From contig NZ_PNOS01000042.1 in the NCBI RefSeq assembly GCF_002869745.1, positions 1-42,947 of the forward strand: a stretch of DNA of 42,947 bases, given 5' to 3'. Every line of letters begins with the position of its first letter. Positions within the stretch are counted from its first letter, which is position 1. The DNA is from Oceaniglobus roseus (GTDB lineage Bacteria > Pseudomonadota > Alphaproteobacteria > Rhodobacterales > Rhodobacteraceae). The position numbers were made by a program, and so were the translations under genes. The notes below the pieces were generated by a model, which ran no database searches, was not told where the DNA came from, and saw only the letters and a program-made list of their open reading frames with translations. Below are positions 16,671 through 24,945 of the stretch, piece by piece.

Positions 16671-18200
16671 ATGACCGCGACCCCGATCTTCCGTGCCGAG
16701 GGCATCCAGAAGGCCTTTCCGGGCGTCCTCGCCCTGAAGGGCGTCGACATCTCGCTCCACCCCGGCTCGATCCACGCGCTCCTGGGCGAGAACGGGGCGG
16801 GCAAGTCGACGCTGATCAAGGTCATCACCGGGGTGCACGCGCCCACCGCCGGGAAGATGTACCTCGACGGCGCCGAGACGGGCTTCGCCAGCCCCCGCGA
16901 CGCCATCGCCAAGGGGATCGGCGTCGTCCACCAGGAGAGAAACCTGTTCCCCCGCTTCTCGGTGGCCGAGAACATCTTCCTCGAACAGCTCGCCGACTCC
17001 TGGGTCCGCCCCGTGGACTATGCCCGGCTGAACCGCGAGGCGCGGCCCTGGCTCGAGTCGCTCGAGCTCGACATCGACCCGGCCACGCCGGTGTCCGAGC
17101 TGTCGGTGGCGCGGATGCAGCTGGTGGAGATCGCCAAGGCGCTTTCGCTGAAAAGCCGGGTGCTGCTGCTGGACGAACCCACCGCCTCGCTCACGTCGAG
17201 CGAGACCGACCGGCTGTTTACCATCCTGCGGCGGCTGCGCGACGACGGCACCAGCCTGGTCTTCGTGTCCCACAAGCTGGAGGAGGTGCAGGAGATCTGC
17301 GACCGCGTCACCGTGCTGCGCGACGGCGAGAACGCCTGCGACAGCCGCCCGATGCAGGGGGTGGACCGCAACGACCTGGTGCAGATGATGATCGGGCGCG
17401 CGGAAAGCGGCGGCGCCTGGCGCCACCGCGACACCGAGGCGCAGCCCGAGGTGCTGGGCCTCACCGGCGTCGCCACCGCGCTTGGCCACCGCGACATCGA
17501 CCTGACCGTGAGGAAGGGCGAGATCGTCGGACTCTACGGGCTGATCGGCGTCGGACGGACGGAGCTGGCGAAATGCATCATGGGCCAGTTCGCCGTCACC
17601 GGGGGCGAGCTCAGGGTCGACGGCAGCGCGGTCCGGATCGGCTCGGTCGCCGAGGCGATCCACCGCCACGGCATCGGCTACATCAGCGAGGACCGGAAGG
17701 GCGAGGGCCTGATCCTCCAGCACACGGTGCTGGAGAACGCGGGCGTGCCGATCTGGCGCAAGCTGGCGCGCGCCTTCGGCAGCCTCTCGGACCGGCGGGT
17801 CGAGGGCGTGGTCACGCCGTTCCTGAGGAAGCTCGAGGTGAAGACGCCGAGCCTGGCGCAGACCGCGGGCAACCTGTCGGGCGGCAACCAGCAGAAGATC
17901 AGCGTGGCGAAATGGCTGGCGGCGGGGGTGTCGCTGCTGATCGTCGACGAGCCCTCGGTCGGCATCGACATCAAGACCAAGGCCTATCTGCACGACCTCC
18001 TGCGCGAACTCGCGGACAACGGCACGGCGATCCTGCTGATCTCCAGCGACATGCCCGAGATGATCGCGCTGGCCGACCGAATCGCGGTGATGGACGGCTA
18101 CCGCATCCGCGGCGAGGTGGCGAACACCGGCGTCTACCGCGACATCAGCCGCCGGATCATGGACCTGATCCACGGCGAAAGCGCCGCCCGGGCGGGATAG
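16671..18200 (+). CDS. Sugar ABC transporter ATPase, tandem nucleotide-binding domains
   Basis: 509 residues of the RbsA/MglA class with two fused nucleotide-binding domains. Domain 1 has a canonical Walker A (GENGAGKST), Q-loop VHQERNLFP, a degenerate signature (LSVARMQ) and Walker B LLLDEPTASL. Domain 2 starts near residue 260, has a degenerate Walker A (GLIGVGRTEL), a good signature (LSGGNQQK) and Walker B LIVDEPSVGID. One consensus site and one degenerate site is normal for this class. Last gene of the importer operon; the next gene starts 128 bases on behind its own regulatory-looking sequence. Confidence 0.95.
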   Translation: MTATPIFRAEGIQKAFPGVLALKGVDISLHPGSIHALLGENGAGKSTLIKVITGVHAPTAGKMYLDGAETGFASPRDAIAKGIGVVHQERNLFPRFSVAENIFLEQLADSWVRPVDYARLNREARPWLESLELDIDPATPVSELSVARMQLVEIAKALSLKSRVLLLDEPTASLTSSETDRLFTILRRLRDDGTSLVFVSHKLEEVQEICDRVTVLRDGENACDSRPMQGVDRNDLVQMMIGRAESGGAWRHRDTEAQPEVLGLTGVATALGHRDIDLTVRKGEIVGLYGLIGVGRTELAKCIMGQFAVTGGELRVDGSAVRIGSVAEAIHRHGIGYISEDRKGEGLILQHTVLENAGVPIWRKLARAFGSLSDRRVEGVVTPFLRKLEVKTPSLAQTAGNLSGGNQQKISVAKWLAAGVSLLIVDEPSVGIDIKTKAYLHDLLRELADNGTAILLISSDMPEMIALADRIAVMDGYRIRGEVANTGVYRDISRRIMDLIHGESAARAG

Positions 18201-18236
18201 CCAGGGGTCGACGACACGCCAGGCCCGGGCGGCACC

Positions 18237-18250
18237 TTACAGCGATGTAA
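18237..18250. promoter_or_regulatory. Inverted repeat TTACA-GCGA-TGTAA
   Basis: A 14-base dyad 78 bases upstream of the start of the secreted repeat-protein gene. The arms are perfect. It can also be read as two near-direct GTTAC-like elements, as bound by OmpR/PhoB-type response regulators. The regulator is unknown; assignment rests on symmetry and position. Confidence 0.4.
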
Positions 18251-18327
18251 CGCGGCGGAAAGCGCCCGGGCAGGTTCGGCCCCCAGGTGGAGTGGTGACA
18301 GAACAACTGCCCGAAAGGAGCAATGTC

Positions 18328-18984
18328 ATGAAACCCCTCTCGAAACTGGCCGCCGCCGCGACCGTCGCCACCAGCCTTCTTGCCCTCGGCGCGCCGCTCG
18401 CCATGGCCCAGCAGGCGCAGTCCGAAGCCGGTCTTCGCGCCTCCGTCGTGTCGGAAGCCAGGGCCAACGGGATCACCATCGCCGACCCCCAGGCCCTGAC
18501 GATGGCGCAGCTGACCGAGCTTTCCGACGTGCTGAACTCCGGCGATCGCCAGAAGGCCTCCGAGGTCGAGACGATCCTGAACGCCCGTCACGAGACGGCG
18601 CTGCTGGACCGCTCCGCCGCCGCGGATCCGGGCCTGCGCGACAGCTTGGTGTCCGAAGCCGCGGCCAACGGTCTCGACATCGCCAATCCCGACCAGCTGA
18701 CCGTCGCCGAGCTGATCCGGATGAGCGACATCCTGAACTCGGACAGCCAGGACAAGGCCGCCGCCCTGCGCGCGGTGCTCGGAAGGACCGACATGGACCG
18801 GGCGAGCGATCCCTCGACCGCGGGACTGCGTGACAGCGTGGTGTCCGAGGCGGCGGCCAACGGCGTGACCATCGCCAATCCGGGAAGCCTGACGGACGAG
18901 CAGCTGGCCGAACTCGGCAACATCCTGAACTCCGGCAACCGCGACAAGCCGGCGGCGATCCGCGCGGTCATCGGCCGCGGCTGA
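18328..18984 (+). CDS. Secreted protein of three 51-residue tandem repeats
   Basis: 218 residues with AAAGGAG 7 bases before the ATG. Signal peptide 1-27 (MKPLSKLAAAATVATSLLAL, cleavage after AMA). The mature part is three copies of a 51-residue module at about 35-85, 102-152 and 166-216, joined by 16- and 13-residue linkers. Each module begins GLR-x-S-[VL]-VSEA-x-ANG, continues to an [AN]P turn, then an LT...L helix, and ends [DN][VI]LNS followed by an acidic/basic helix. Repeats 2 and 3 are the most alike, suggesting recent duplication. No cysteines, catalytic motif or anchor is seen. I do not recognise the family. A periplasmic or extracellular helical-repeat protein is likely; the function is unknown. 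Confidence 0.85.
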   Translation: MKPLSKLAAAATVATSLLALGAPLAMAQQAQSEAGLRASVVSEARANGITIADPQALTMAQLTELSDVLNSGDRQKASEVETILNARHETALLDRSAAADPGLRDSLVSEAAANGLDIANPDQLTVAELIRMSDILNSDSQDKAAALRAVLGRTDMDRASDPSTAGLRDSVVSEAAANGVTIANPGSLTDEQLAELGNILNSGNRDKPAAIRAVIGRG

Positions 18985-18994
18985 CCTCCGCTTT

Positions 18995-19035
18995 TTCCCC
19001 GCGTCGATGACACCCCCCTGCGTCGGCGCGGGGAA
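18995..19035 (+). terminator. Possible terminator-like stem-loop after the repeat-protein gene
   Basis: A 9-bp stem, TTCCCCGCG pairing with CGCGGGGAA, with a 23-base loop, 10 bases after the stop codon. A T-run lies before rather than after the stem on the plus strand, so it reads better as a 3'-end stabiliser; read on the minus strand it has the usual stem-then-T order. Weak call. Confidence 0.35.
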
Positions 19036-19105
19036 GCGCGGCCGGGCCCCATCGGTCCGGCCGTTGCGGGCGATACAATGCCATCGGTCGGGCGCCTCGC
19101 CGCAT

Positions 19106-19306
19106 CCGGTTACTTCGAAGAAACCGGATCATTTTCCTCGATGAGAATGGGCCCGCCACGAAACAAGCGTCCGGATCCGGGCCCGGTTTTCTCAAGAAAA
19201 CCGGGCCATTTTCCTTGAGGAAAATGGCTTCCCCCCAAGCGCCGACGTCTGGGCCCTTTCCCGGTTTTCTCAAGAAAACCGGGCCATTTTCCTTCAGGAA
19301 AATGGC
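19106..19306. repeat. Array of three double-palindrome repeats
   Basis: Each unit is two adjacent palindromes. P1 has arms CCCGGTTTTCT and its complement around 2 bases. P2 has arms GCCATTTTCCT and its complement around 2 bases. Near-perfect units: P1 19182-19205 with P2 19205-19228, and P1 19260-19283 with P2 19283-19306; P1 and P2 share one base. A third, decayed unit is at 19106-19127 (P1, one mismatch) and about 19129-19150 (P2). It sits in the 447-base gap 18985-19431, which otherwise shows only the stem-loop at 18995 and ordinary GC-rich DNA. Minus-strand frames across it give repetitive peptides, which I take as a by-product of the repeats. Confidence 0.85.
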
Positions 19307-19431
19307 TGGCTTCCCCAACGTCGCGCAAGTCCGTTCCGGACCGCACGCCGCGGCTTCTGTTTCCCACCGGCTCTGCTAGGCTTTGCCACGGGGGAGCAGC
19401 CTGGCTCCCCGGCAGACACGGCGAGGGGTCG

Positions 19432-20463
19432 ATGAACGATTACACCCACCCGACGGAGCACCACGTCTTCGAGATCGCGAACCTCCGCCTCCAGCGCGGC
19501 TTCACCCTGCCGACGGCGCGGCTGGTCTACCAGACCTACGGGCGGCTCAACGGCGACAGGTCGAACGCGATCCTCTACCCGACCTCCTACGGCGCGCAGC
19601 ACACCGACATCCAGTGGCTGATCGGCCCCGGCCGCGTGCTGGACCCGACCGAATGGTTCATCGTCATCCCGAACATGTTCGGCAACGGCCTCTCCTCCTC
19701 GCCCGGCAATCTCGAACCGCCGTTCGGCCCCGAGCGGATGCCGCTCTTCACCCACTGGGACAACGTCCACGCCCAGCGGCGGATGCTGGCCGAGGTGTTC
19801 GGGATCGAGAGGCTGGCGATGATCTACGGCTGGTCCATGGGCGGGCAGCAGGCGCTGCACTGGGGTGCGATCTTCCCCGACCGGGTCGAACGGATCTGCG
19901 CCACCTGCACCTCGGCCCGCACCTCGGTGCACAACCGGGTGTTCCTCGAGGGGGTGCGCGCCGCGCTGACGGGGGATCCAAGCTGGCAGGGGACGCATTT
20001 CACCGCCCATCCCACGCGGGGCCTGCGGGCCATGGGGCGGGTCTATGCCGGCTGGGCGATGTCGCAGGCGTGGTATCGCCAGAGGCTCTACGAGAAGGAC
20101 GGATACGCATCGCTCGAGGATTACCTCGTGCGCTTCTGGGAGGCGAACTTCCTGCGCCGCAATCCCCACGACCTCCTGGCCAGCATCGAGACCTGGATGG
20201 CCTCCGACATCTCCGACAACCCGCTGTTCGGCGGCGATCTCGACAGGGCGCTTGGCGCGATCACGGCGAAATCCATCGTGATGCCCTCGCGCACCGACCT
20301 CTACTTCACGCCCGAGGACAGCGAGGAACAGACGGCGCGGATGCCGAATGCCGAGTTCAGGGTGATCGAATCGATCTGGGGTCACCGGGCGGGCAATCCC
20401 GCGACCCACCCCGAGGACGAGGCGGTGCTGCGGCAGGCCGCGGAAGACCTGCTGGCGTCATAG
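19432..20463 (+). CDS. Alpha/beta hydrolase related to homoserine O-acyltransferase (MetX)
   Basis: 343 residues. The nucleophile elbow GWSMGGQQ places Ser135, with Asp289 (PSRTDL) and His318 (IWGHRAG) completing a triad in the MetX arrangement. N-terminal LPTARLVYQTYGRLNGDRSNAIL also fits that superfamily. It is about 30 residues shorter than typical MetX, and no methionine or sulfur genes are nearby, so the true acyl acceptor may differ. I would not assign homoserine acylation without more evidence. GAGGGG lies upstream of the ATG at 19432. It ends in a perfect palindrome shared with the convergent mmsA gene. Confidence 0.8.
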   Translation: MNDYTHPTEHHVFEIANLRLQRGFTLPTARLVYQTYGRLNGDRSNAILYPTSYGAQHTDIQWLIGPGRVLDPTEWFIVIPNMFGNGLSSSPGNLEPPFGPERMPLFTHWDNVHAQRRMLAEVFGIERLAMIYGWSMGGQQALHWGAIFPDRVERICATCTSARTSVHNRVFLEGVRAALTGDPSWQGTHFTAHPTRGLRAMGRVYAGWAMSQAWYRQRLYEKDGYASLEDYLVRFWEANFLRRNPHDLLASIETWMASDISDNPLFGGDLDRALGAITAKSIVMPSRTDLYFTPEDSEEQTARMPNAEFRVIESIWGHRAGNPATHPEDEAVLRQAAEDLLAS

Positions 20464-20467
20464 GACC

Positions 20468-20491
20468 GGGGCGCCGCAATTGCGGCGCCCC
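20468..20491. terminator. Perfect 24-base palindrome, bidirectional terminator
   Basis: The 12-base arm GGGGCGCCGCAA is followed directly by its exact complement, in the 36-base gap between two converging stops (20463 and 20500). Position and stability support transcript end formation in both directions, although no T-run follows. Confidence 0.75.
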
Positions 20492-20499
20492 GCCGGCGA

Positions 20500-21996
20500 T
20501 CAGTCCATCGCCTTGAAGTTGAACTCGCCGCCTTCCTTGATGCCCGAGAACCAGCGCGCCGTGACCGTCTTGGTCTTGGTGTAGAAGCGGAAGGCGTCGG
20601 GGCCGTACTGGTTCAGGTCGCCGAAGGCCGATTTCTTCCAGCCGCCGAAGGTGTGATAGGACAGGGGCACGGGGATCGGGAAGTTGATCCCGACCATGCC
20701 CACGTTGACCCGGTGGGCGAAGTCCCGCGCCGTGTCGCCGTCGGCGGTGTAGATCGCGGTGCCGTTGCCATAGGGGTTGTCCATGGTCAGCTTCAGCGCC
20801 TCCTCGTAGCTCTCGGTGCGCACGGTGCTGAGGACCGGGCCGAAGATCTCCTCCCTGTAGATTTCCATGTCCGGCGTCACGTCGTCGAACAGCGAGGGGC
20901 CGACGAAGAAGCCGTTCTCGTAGCCCTGGAGCTTGAAGCCGCGCCCGTCGACCACCAGCTTCGCGCCCGCGTCCACGCCGCTGTCGATCAGCTTCTCGAT
21001 CCTGGCCTTCGAGGCGGCGGTGATGACGGGGCCGTAATCCACCTCCTCGCCCGAGGTGTAGGGGCCGACCTTCAGCTTCTCGACCCGCGGCACCAGCTTC
21101 TCGATCAGCGCGTCGGCCGTCTCCTTGCCGACCGGCACCGCGACCGAGATCGCCATGCAGCGTTCGCCCGCCGCGCCGTAGCCGGCACCGACCAGCGCGT
21201 CGGCCGCCTTGTCGATGTCGGCGTCGGGCATGATGATCATGTGGTTCTTCGCCCCGCCGAAGCACTGGGCGCGCTTGCCGTTGTTCGCCGCGCGGCCATA
21301 GATGTACTGCGCGATCGGGGTCGAGCCGACGAAGCCCACGCCTTGGATCGTCTCGTTGTCGAGGATGGCGTCCACCGCCTCCTTGTCGCCGTTCACCACC
21401 TGCAGCACGCCGTCGGGCAGGCCCGCCTCCTGCAACAGTTCCGCGAGGCGCAGCGCGGTGGAGGGGCAGCGCTCGGACGGCTTCAGCACCATCGCGTTGC
21501 CGCAGGTCAGGGCCGGGGCCATCTTCCAGAGCGGGATCATCGCCGGGAAGTTGAAGGGCGTGATGCCCGCGACCACGCCGAGCGGCTGGCGCATGGAGTA
21601 GAGGTCGATGCCCGGGCCGCCGTCGTCGGTGAACTCGCCCTTCAGCAGCGACGGGCCGCCCATGCAGACCTCGACCACTTCCAGACCGCGCTGCACGTCG
21701 CCGCGCCCGTCGGGCAGGGTCTTGCCGTGCTCCTTCGACACCAGCTCGGCCAGCTCGTCCATGTGCTCGTTGATCAGCTGGCCGAACTTCATCATCACCC
21801 GCGCCCTACGCTGCGGGTTGGTGGCGCCCCAGGCGACCTGCGCCTCGGCGGCCTTGGCCACGGCCTCGTCCAGCTCGGCCTTGCTGGCCAGCGGCACCTG
21901 CGCCTGCACCTCGCCGGTAGCGGGGTTGTAGACGTCGGCCATCCGGCCCGAGCCCTTGACGCGGGCGCCGTTGATCCAGTGGTGCAGGGTTTCCAT
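20500..21996 (-). CDS. mmsA: CoA-acylating methylmalonate-semialdehyde dehydrogenase
   Basis: Converts methylmalonate semialdehyde (valine, thymine catabolism) to propionyl-CoA, CO2 and NADH, and malonate semialdehyde to acetyl-CoA. 498 residues. Seen: PFNFP with Asn149, the NAD-domain GFVGSTPIAQYIY, GAKNHMIIMPDAD, and the catalytic Cys280 in ERCMAIS; CoA-dependent ALDHs characteristically lack the general-base Glu of other ALDHs. The start at 21996 is chosen because GGAGG sits 5 bases before it; an in-frame ATG at 22008 overlaps that site. Divergent from a LysR-type regulator that probably controls it. Confidence 0.95.
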   Translation of the reverse strand: METLHHWINGARVKGSGRMADVYNPATGEVQAQVPLASKAELDEAVAKAAEAQVAWGATNPQRRARVMMKFGQLINEHMDELAELVSKEHGKTLPDGRGDVQRGLEVVEVCMGGPSLLKGEFTDDGGPGIDLYSMRQPLGVVAGITPFNFPAMIPLWKMAPALTCGNAMVLKPSERCPSTALRLAELLQEAGLPDGVLQVVNGDKEAVDAILDNETIQGVGFVGSTPIAQYIYGRAANNGKRAQCFGGAKNHMIIMPDADIDKAADALVGAGYGAAGERCMAISVAVPVGKETADALIEKLVPRVEKLKVGPYTSGEEVDYGPVITAASKARIEKLIDSGVDAGAKLVVDGRGFKLQGYENGFFVGPSLFDDVTPDMEIYREEIFGPVLSTVRTESYEEALKLTMDNPYGNGTAIYTADGDTARDFAHRVNVGMVGINFPIPVPLSYHTFGGWKKSAFGDLNQYGPDAFRFYTKTKTVTARWFSGIKEGGEFNFKAMD

Positions 21997-22093
21997 CGCA
22001 TCCTCCATGTTCCGGTTGGCCGCAGTCTAGGGTTGCCGGGACGCCGCGGAAAGCGGCAGTTTGGCAAAGAGGTCTTGCAGGAATGAGGCTACG

Positions 22094-23095
22094 ATGGCGG
22101 AACCAAGCTGGGACGATCTGCGCATATTCCTGTCCGTCGCCCGGCAGGACAGCCTGTCGGCCGCGGGGCGGGCGCTTCGGCTGGACCCGGCTACCGTGGG
22201 TAGGCGCGTCGCGCGGCTGGAACGGGCGGTGGGCGCGGCGCTGTTCGTCAAGTCGCCACAGGGCTATGCGCTGAACGAGGCCGGGCTGCGCCTGCTGGTC
22301 CATGCCGAACGGGCCGAGCAGGCGATGAGCGCCGCCACCGAGGAACTGGCGGGGCGGGACGCGGGCCTCGGCGGCTCGGTGCGGCTCGGGGCGCCGGACG
22401 GCTGCGCGAACTTCCTGCTGCCGCAGGTCTGCGCCGACATCGCGGCCCGCAATCCCGGGCTGGAGGTGCAGATCGTCGCCCTGCCCCGGATCCTCAACCT
22501 GTCGCGGCGCGAGGCGGACATGGCCATCGGCGTCTCCCCGCCCACGGGCGGGCGGCTCGCCGTGCAGAAGATCGCCGACTACCGGCTGCACCTTGCCGCC
22601 CATCCCCGCTATCTCGAGGGCGCGCCGCCGCTGGAGCGGCCCGAGGACCTGCGCCACCACCGGATCGTCGGCTATATTCCCGACATGATCTTCGACAGCG
22701 AACTCGACTATCTCGGCGGGATCGGGGTCACCCGCGTGGACCTCGCCTCGAACTCGGTCGCGGTGCAGATGCGCTGGCTCGCCGCGGGGGCCGGGGTTGG
22801 CATCGTGCACGATTTCGCCCTGCCCTCCGCCCCCGGCATGGTGCGGCTGCTGACCGGGGCGGTGTCGCTCGAGCGGACGTTCTGGCTGATCCGCCAGCAG
22901 GAGGACCGCCGCTCGGACCGGCTGAACCGGTTCGCCGCGGCGCTGACCGAGGGCCTGCGGGCCGAGATCCGGCGGCTGGAGGCGCTGTGCGCCACGGCGG
23001 CGGCGGCCGGAAGCGCGACCAATGGTGGCTTGACAGACGCGGGGGCGAAGTTGGACGCTGATCCCAGGCGGCCCCGCGCCGGGTCTGCCGGTTGA
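22094..23095 (+). CDS. LysR-type transcriptional regulator
   Basis: 333 residues from the ATG at 22094 (GAGG upstream). N-terminal HTH: WDDLRIFLSVARQDSLSAAG, then LDPATVGRRVARLERAVGAALFV. The effector domain runs ~90-300 (GSVRLGAPDGCANFLLPQV, then MAIGVSPP). The C-terminal ~30 residues are Ala/Pro-rich and low complexity. It faces mmsA across 97 bases, the classic LysR/target arrangement, so regulation of mmsA is the natural inference; the ligand could be a branched-chain catabolite. The CBS-domain gene follows 23 bases downstream. Confidence 0.92.
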   Translation: MAEPSWDDLRIFLSVARQDSLSAAGRALRLDPATVGRRVARLERAVGAALFVKSPQGYALNEAGLRLLVHAERAEQAMSAATEELAGRDAGLGGSVRLGAPDGCANFLLPQVCADIAARNPGLEVQIVALPRILNLSRREADMAIGVSPPTGGRLAVQKIADYRLHLAAHPRYLEGAPPLERPEDLRHHRIVGYIPDMIFDSELDYLGGIGVTRVDLASNSVAVQMRWLAAGAGVGIVHDFALPSAPGMVRLLTGAVSLERTFWLIRQQEDRRSDRLNRFAAALTEGLRAEIRRLEALCATAAAAGSATNGGLTDAGAKLDADPRRPRAGSAG

Positions 23096-23118
23096 ACGGT
23101 CCTAGGGAGGAGCACTCC

Positions 23119-23553
23119 ATGCTGGTGCAGCAGATTCTCAACGGCAAGTCCGGCGGCGAGGTCTATACCCTGCCCTCCGGCACCTCGGTTTCGGACGCGG
23201 CCAGGCTGCTGTCCGAGAAGCGGATCGGCGCGGTGATCATCTCGGACGACGGGACCACGCCCCTCGGCATCCTGTCCGAGCGCGACATCGTGCGCGAACT
23301 CGGCAAGCGCGGCGCGGGCTGCATGGACGACCGGGTGGAGCGGCTGATGACCCACAAGCTGGTCGGCTGCGCCCCCGAGGACGAGGCCCATTCGGTGCTG
23401 ATGAAGATGACCGAGGGGCGGTTCCGCCACATGCCGGTGATGCAGGGCGAGACGATGGTCGGCCTGATCTCGATCGGCGACGTGGTGAAGGCGCGGCTGG
23501 CCGAACTCGCGATGGAGCGCGATGCGCTGGAAGGCATGGTGATGGGCTACTGA
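23119..23553 (+). CDS. CBS-domain protein
   Basis: 144 residues, essentially one Bateman module. CBS1 spans ~10-65 (SVSDAARLLSEKRIGAVIIS, then GILSERDIVREL). CBS2 spans ~75-130 (VERLMTHKLVGCAPEDEAHS, then HMPVMQGETMVGLISIGDVV). CBS pairs bind adenosine nucleotides and act as energy sensors; no fused effector is present. AGGGAGGAG precedes the ATG at 23119. It lies between a LysR gene and coaD on the same strand and may be partly co-transcribed; no specific partner is evident. Confidence 0.92.
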   Translation: MLVQQILNGKSGGEVYTLPSGTSVSDAARLLSEKRIGAVIISDDGTTPLGILSERDIVRELGKRGAGCMDDRVERLMTHKLVGCAPEDEAHSVLMKMTEGRFRHMPVMQGETMVGLISIGDVVKARLAELAMERDALEGMVMGY

Positions 23554-23583
23554 CGCCCCGGGCGCGGAGTGCCTTGCATTCCC

Positions 23584-23604
23584 GCGCGCAATAATGTTGC
23601 GTGC
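23584..23604 (+). promoter_or_regulatory. Small stem-loop upstream of coaD
   Basis: An 8-bp stem with one G-U pair, GCGCGCAA and TTGCGTGC around a TAATG loop, ending 25 bases before the coaD start. Could be a 5'-leader structure or chance in GC-rich DNA. Confidence 0.3.
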
Positions 23605-23628
23605 GCCCATTGCGGCAGCGAGGACTCC

Positions 23629-24126
23629 ATGCGCATCGGACTTTACCCCGGCACCTTCGACCCCATCACCCTGGGCCATCTCGACATCATCCGCCGGGCC
23701 TGCCGCCTGGTGGACCGGCTGGTGGTGGGCGTGGCGATCAACGACGACAAGGGGCCGATGTTCTCGCTCGACGAGCGGGTGGCGATGGTCGAGGCCGAGT
23801 TCGGCGGGCTGACCGAGAAGACGGGTTGCGAACTGGTCGCCCATCCATTCGACAACCTGCTGATCGACTGCGCCCGTGACGTGGGCGCCACGCTGATCGT
23901 GCGGGGACTGCGGGCGGTCGCCGATTTCGAGTACGAGTACCAGATGGTAGGCATGAACCGCGTGCTCGACGATTCGGTCGAGACGGTGTTCCTTATGGCC
24001 GAGGCGCGCCACCAGGCTATCGCCAGCAAGCTGGTGAAGGAGATCGCTCGCCTTGGCGGCGACGTGTCGAGCTTCGTCAGCCCGGCCGTGCGCGACGCGC
24101 TCAGCGGCAAGCTCGACCGGGTCTGA
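23629..24126 (+). CDS. coaD: Phosphopantetheine adenylyltransferase
   Basis: Fourth step of CoA synthesis: 4'-phosphopantetheine plus ATP to dephospho-CoA and pyrophosphate. 165 residues, typical length. Seen: the nucleotidyltransferase motif GTFDPITLGHLD (T/HxGH type), VRGLRAVADFEYEYQM for substrate binding, and the C-terminal SKLVKEIARLGGDVSSFVSPAV. A GAGGA ribosome site precedes the ATG at 23629. The DUF3445 gene starts 12 bases downstream. A housekeeping gene with no oddities. Confidence 0.97.
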   Translation: MRIGLYPGTFDPITLGHLDIIRRACRLVDRLVVGVAINDDKGPMFSLDERVAMVEAEFGGLTEKTGCELVAHPFDNLLIDCARDVGATLIVRGLRAVADFEYEYQMVGMNRVLDDSVETVFLMAEARHQAIASKLVKEIARLGGDVSSFVSPAVRDALSGKLDRV

Positions 24127-24138
24127 GCGGCGCCGCCG

Positions 24139-24939
24139 ATGGATGCCGCGCCACCCTGGCTGCACCGCGCCCTGCCCCACGACCCGAGGCCGCGCCGCCT
24201 GCCCGGCGTCCAGCCGCTGGACCCGGCCGACTGGCTGAGGGTGGACGAGGCCTTCGGAGCGCAGATGGCGCTGCGGGACCGGCTGGTGGCCGAACGCCCC
24301 GAGGCGGTGCTGGCGCTGCTGCCCGAGGCGCGGGAGGCGGCGCTGGAAGCCATGGAGGAAACGGCGTCGGCCCTCGCGCGCCTTCCGGGATACGAGCGGC
24401 GCGCAGATGTGCTGAACCGTCCCGACGGCGTGGCCGTCGCGCTCGACCCGTCGGATCCCATGGCGGCGCTGGCGCGCATGGGCCAGGCCGACATCTGCCT
24501 GATGCTGCCGGGCGCCGACGAATATGTCCTGGCCGCGGGCGCGCTGTGCTTTCCGGCCAGCTGGACCCTGTCACAGAAGCTGGGCCGCCCGCTGACCGGC
24601 GTGCACCGTCCCGTCGCGTCCTACGACGCCGACCTCGCGCGGCGGGTGGACCGTCTGTTCCGCGGGATCGCGGCGGGGCGGCCGCTCTGGCGGAGCAACG
24701 CGCTGGTCTACACCGATCCCGCCCTGTTCCTGCCGCGCAGTGAGGGCGAAGGGCGGGCCCGCGGCGAGGGCACCCGCCGCTACCTGCGCAGCGAGCGTCA
24801 GTGCCTTCTGCGCCTGCCCCGCAGCGGCGCGGTGGCCTTCACCATCCACACCTACCTGGTGGCCGTCGAGGATCTGCCGACGGCGTGGCGGTCGGCCTTC
24901 GACCCCGAGCCGGACGGCGCGGCGAAGCGCACCGCCTGA
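24139..24939 (+). CDS. DUF3445 protein, heme-dependent oxidative N-demethylase-like
   Basis: 266 residues covering the DUF3445 family. Seen: an N-terminal segment LPGVQPLDPADWLRVDEAF, a central AALARMGQADICLMLP and LCFPASWTLSQKLGRPLTGVHRPV (family-defining), RSNALVYTDPALF, and YLRSERQCLLRLP. Some members are alpha subunits of heme-dependent oxidative N-demethylases acting on small methylamines; whether this one does is unknown, and the usual partner reductase subunits are not adjacent. It follows coaD by 12 bases on the same strand, probably sharing its transcript. Confidence 0.85.
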   Translation: MDAAPPWLHRALPHDPRPRRLPGVQPLDPADWLRVDEAFGAQMALRDRLVAERPEAVLALLPEAREAALEAMEETASALARLPGYERRADVLNRPDGVAVALDPSDPMAALARMGQADICLMLPGADEYVLAAGALCFPASWTLSQKLGRPLTGVHRPVASYDADLARRVDRLFRGIAAGRPLWRSNALVYTDPALFLPRSEGEGRARGEGTRRYLRSERQCLLRLPRSGAVAFTIHTYLVAVEDLPTAWRSAFDPEPDGAAKRTA

Positions 24940-24945
24940 GCGGCC

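Noticed and set aside
19110-19367. Minus-strand repeat peptide (HFPxGKWPGFLEKTG motif twice) as a real protein
   Set aside because: The repetition follows directly from the DNA palindromes, several frames look equally repetitive, and no ribosome site or family match is evident.
20464-20499. CRISPR-like or attachment-site interpretation of the palindrome
   Set aside because: Single perfect dyad between converging genes; the terminator role is simpler.
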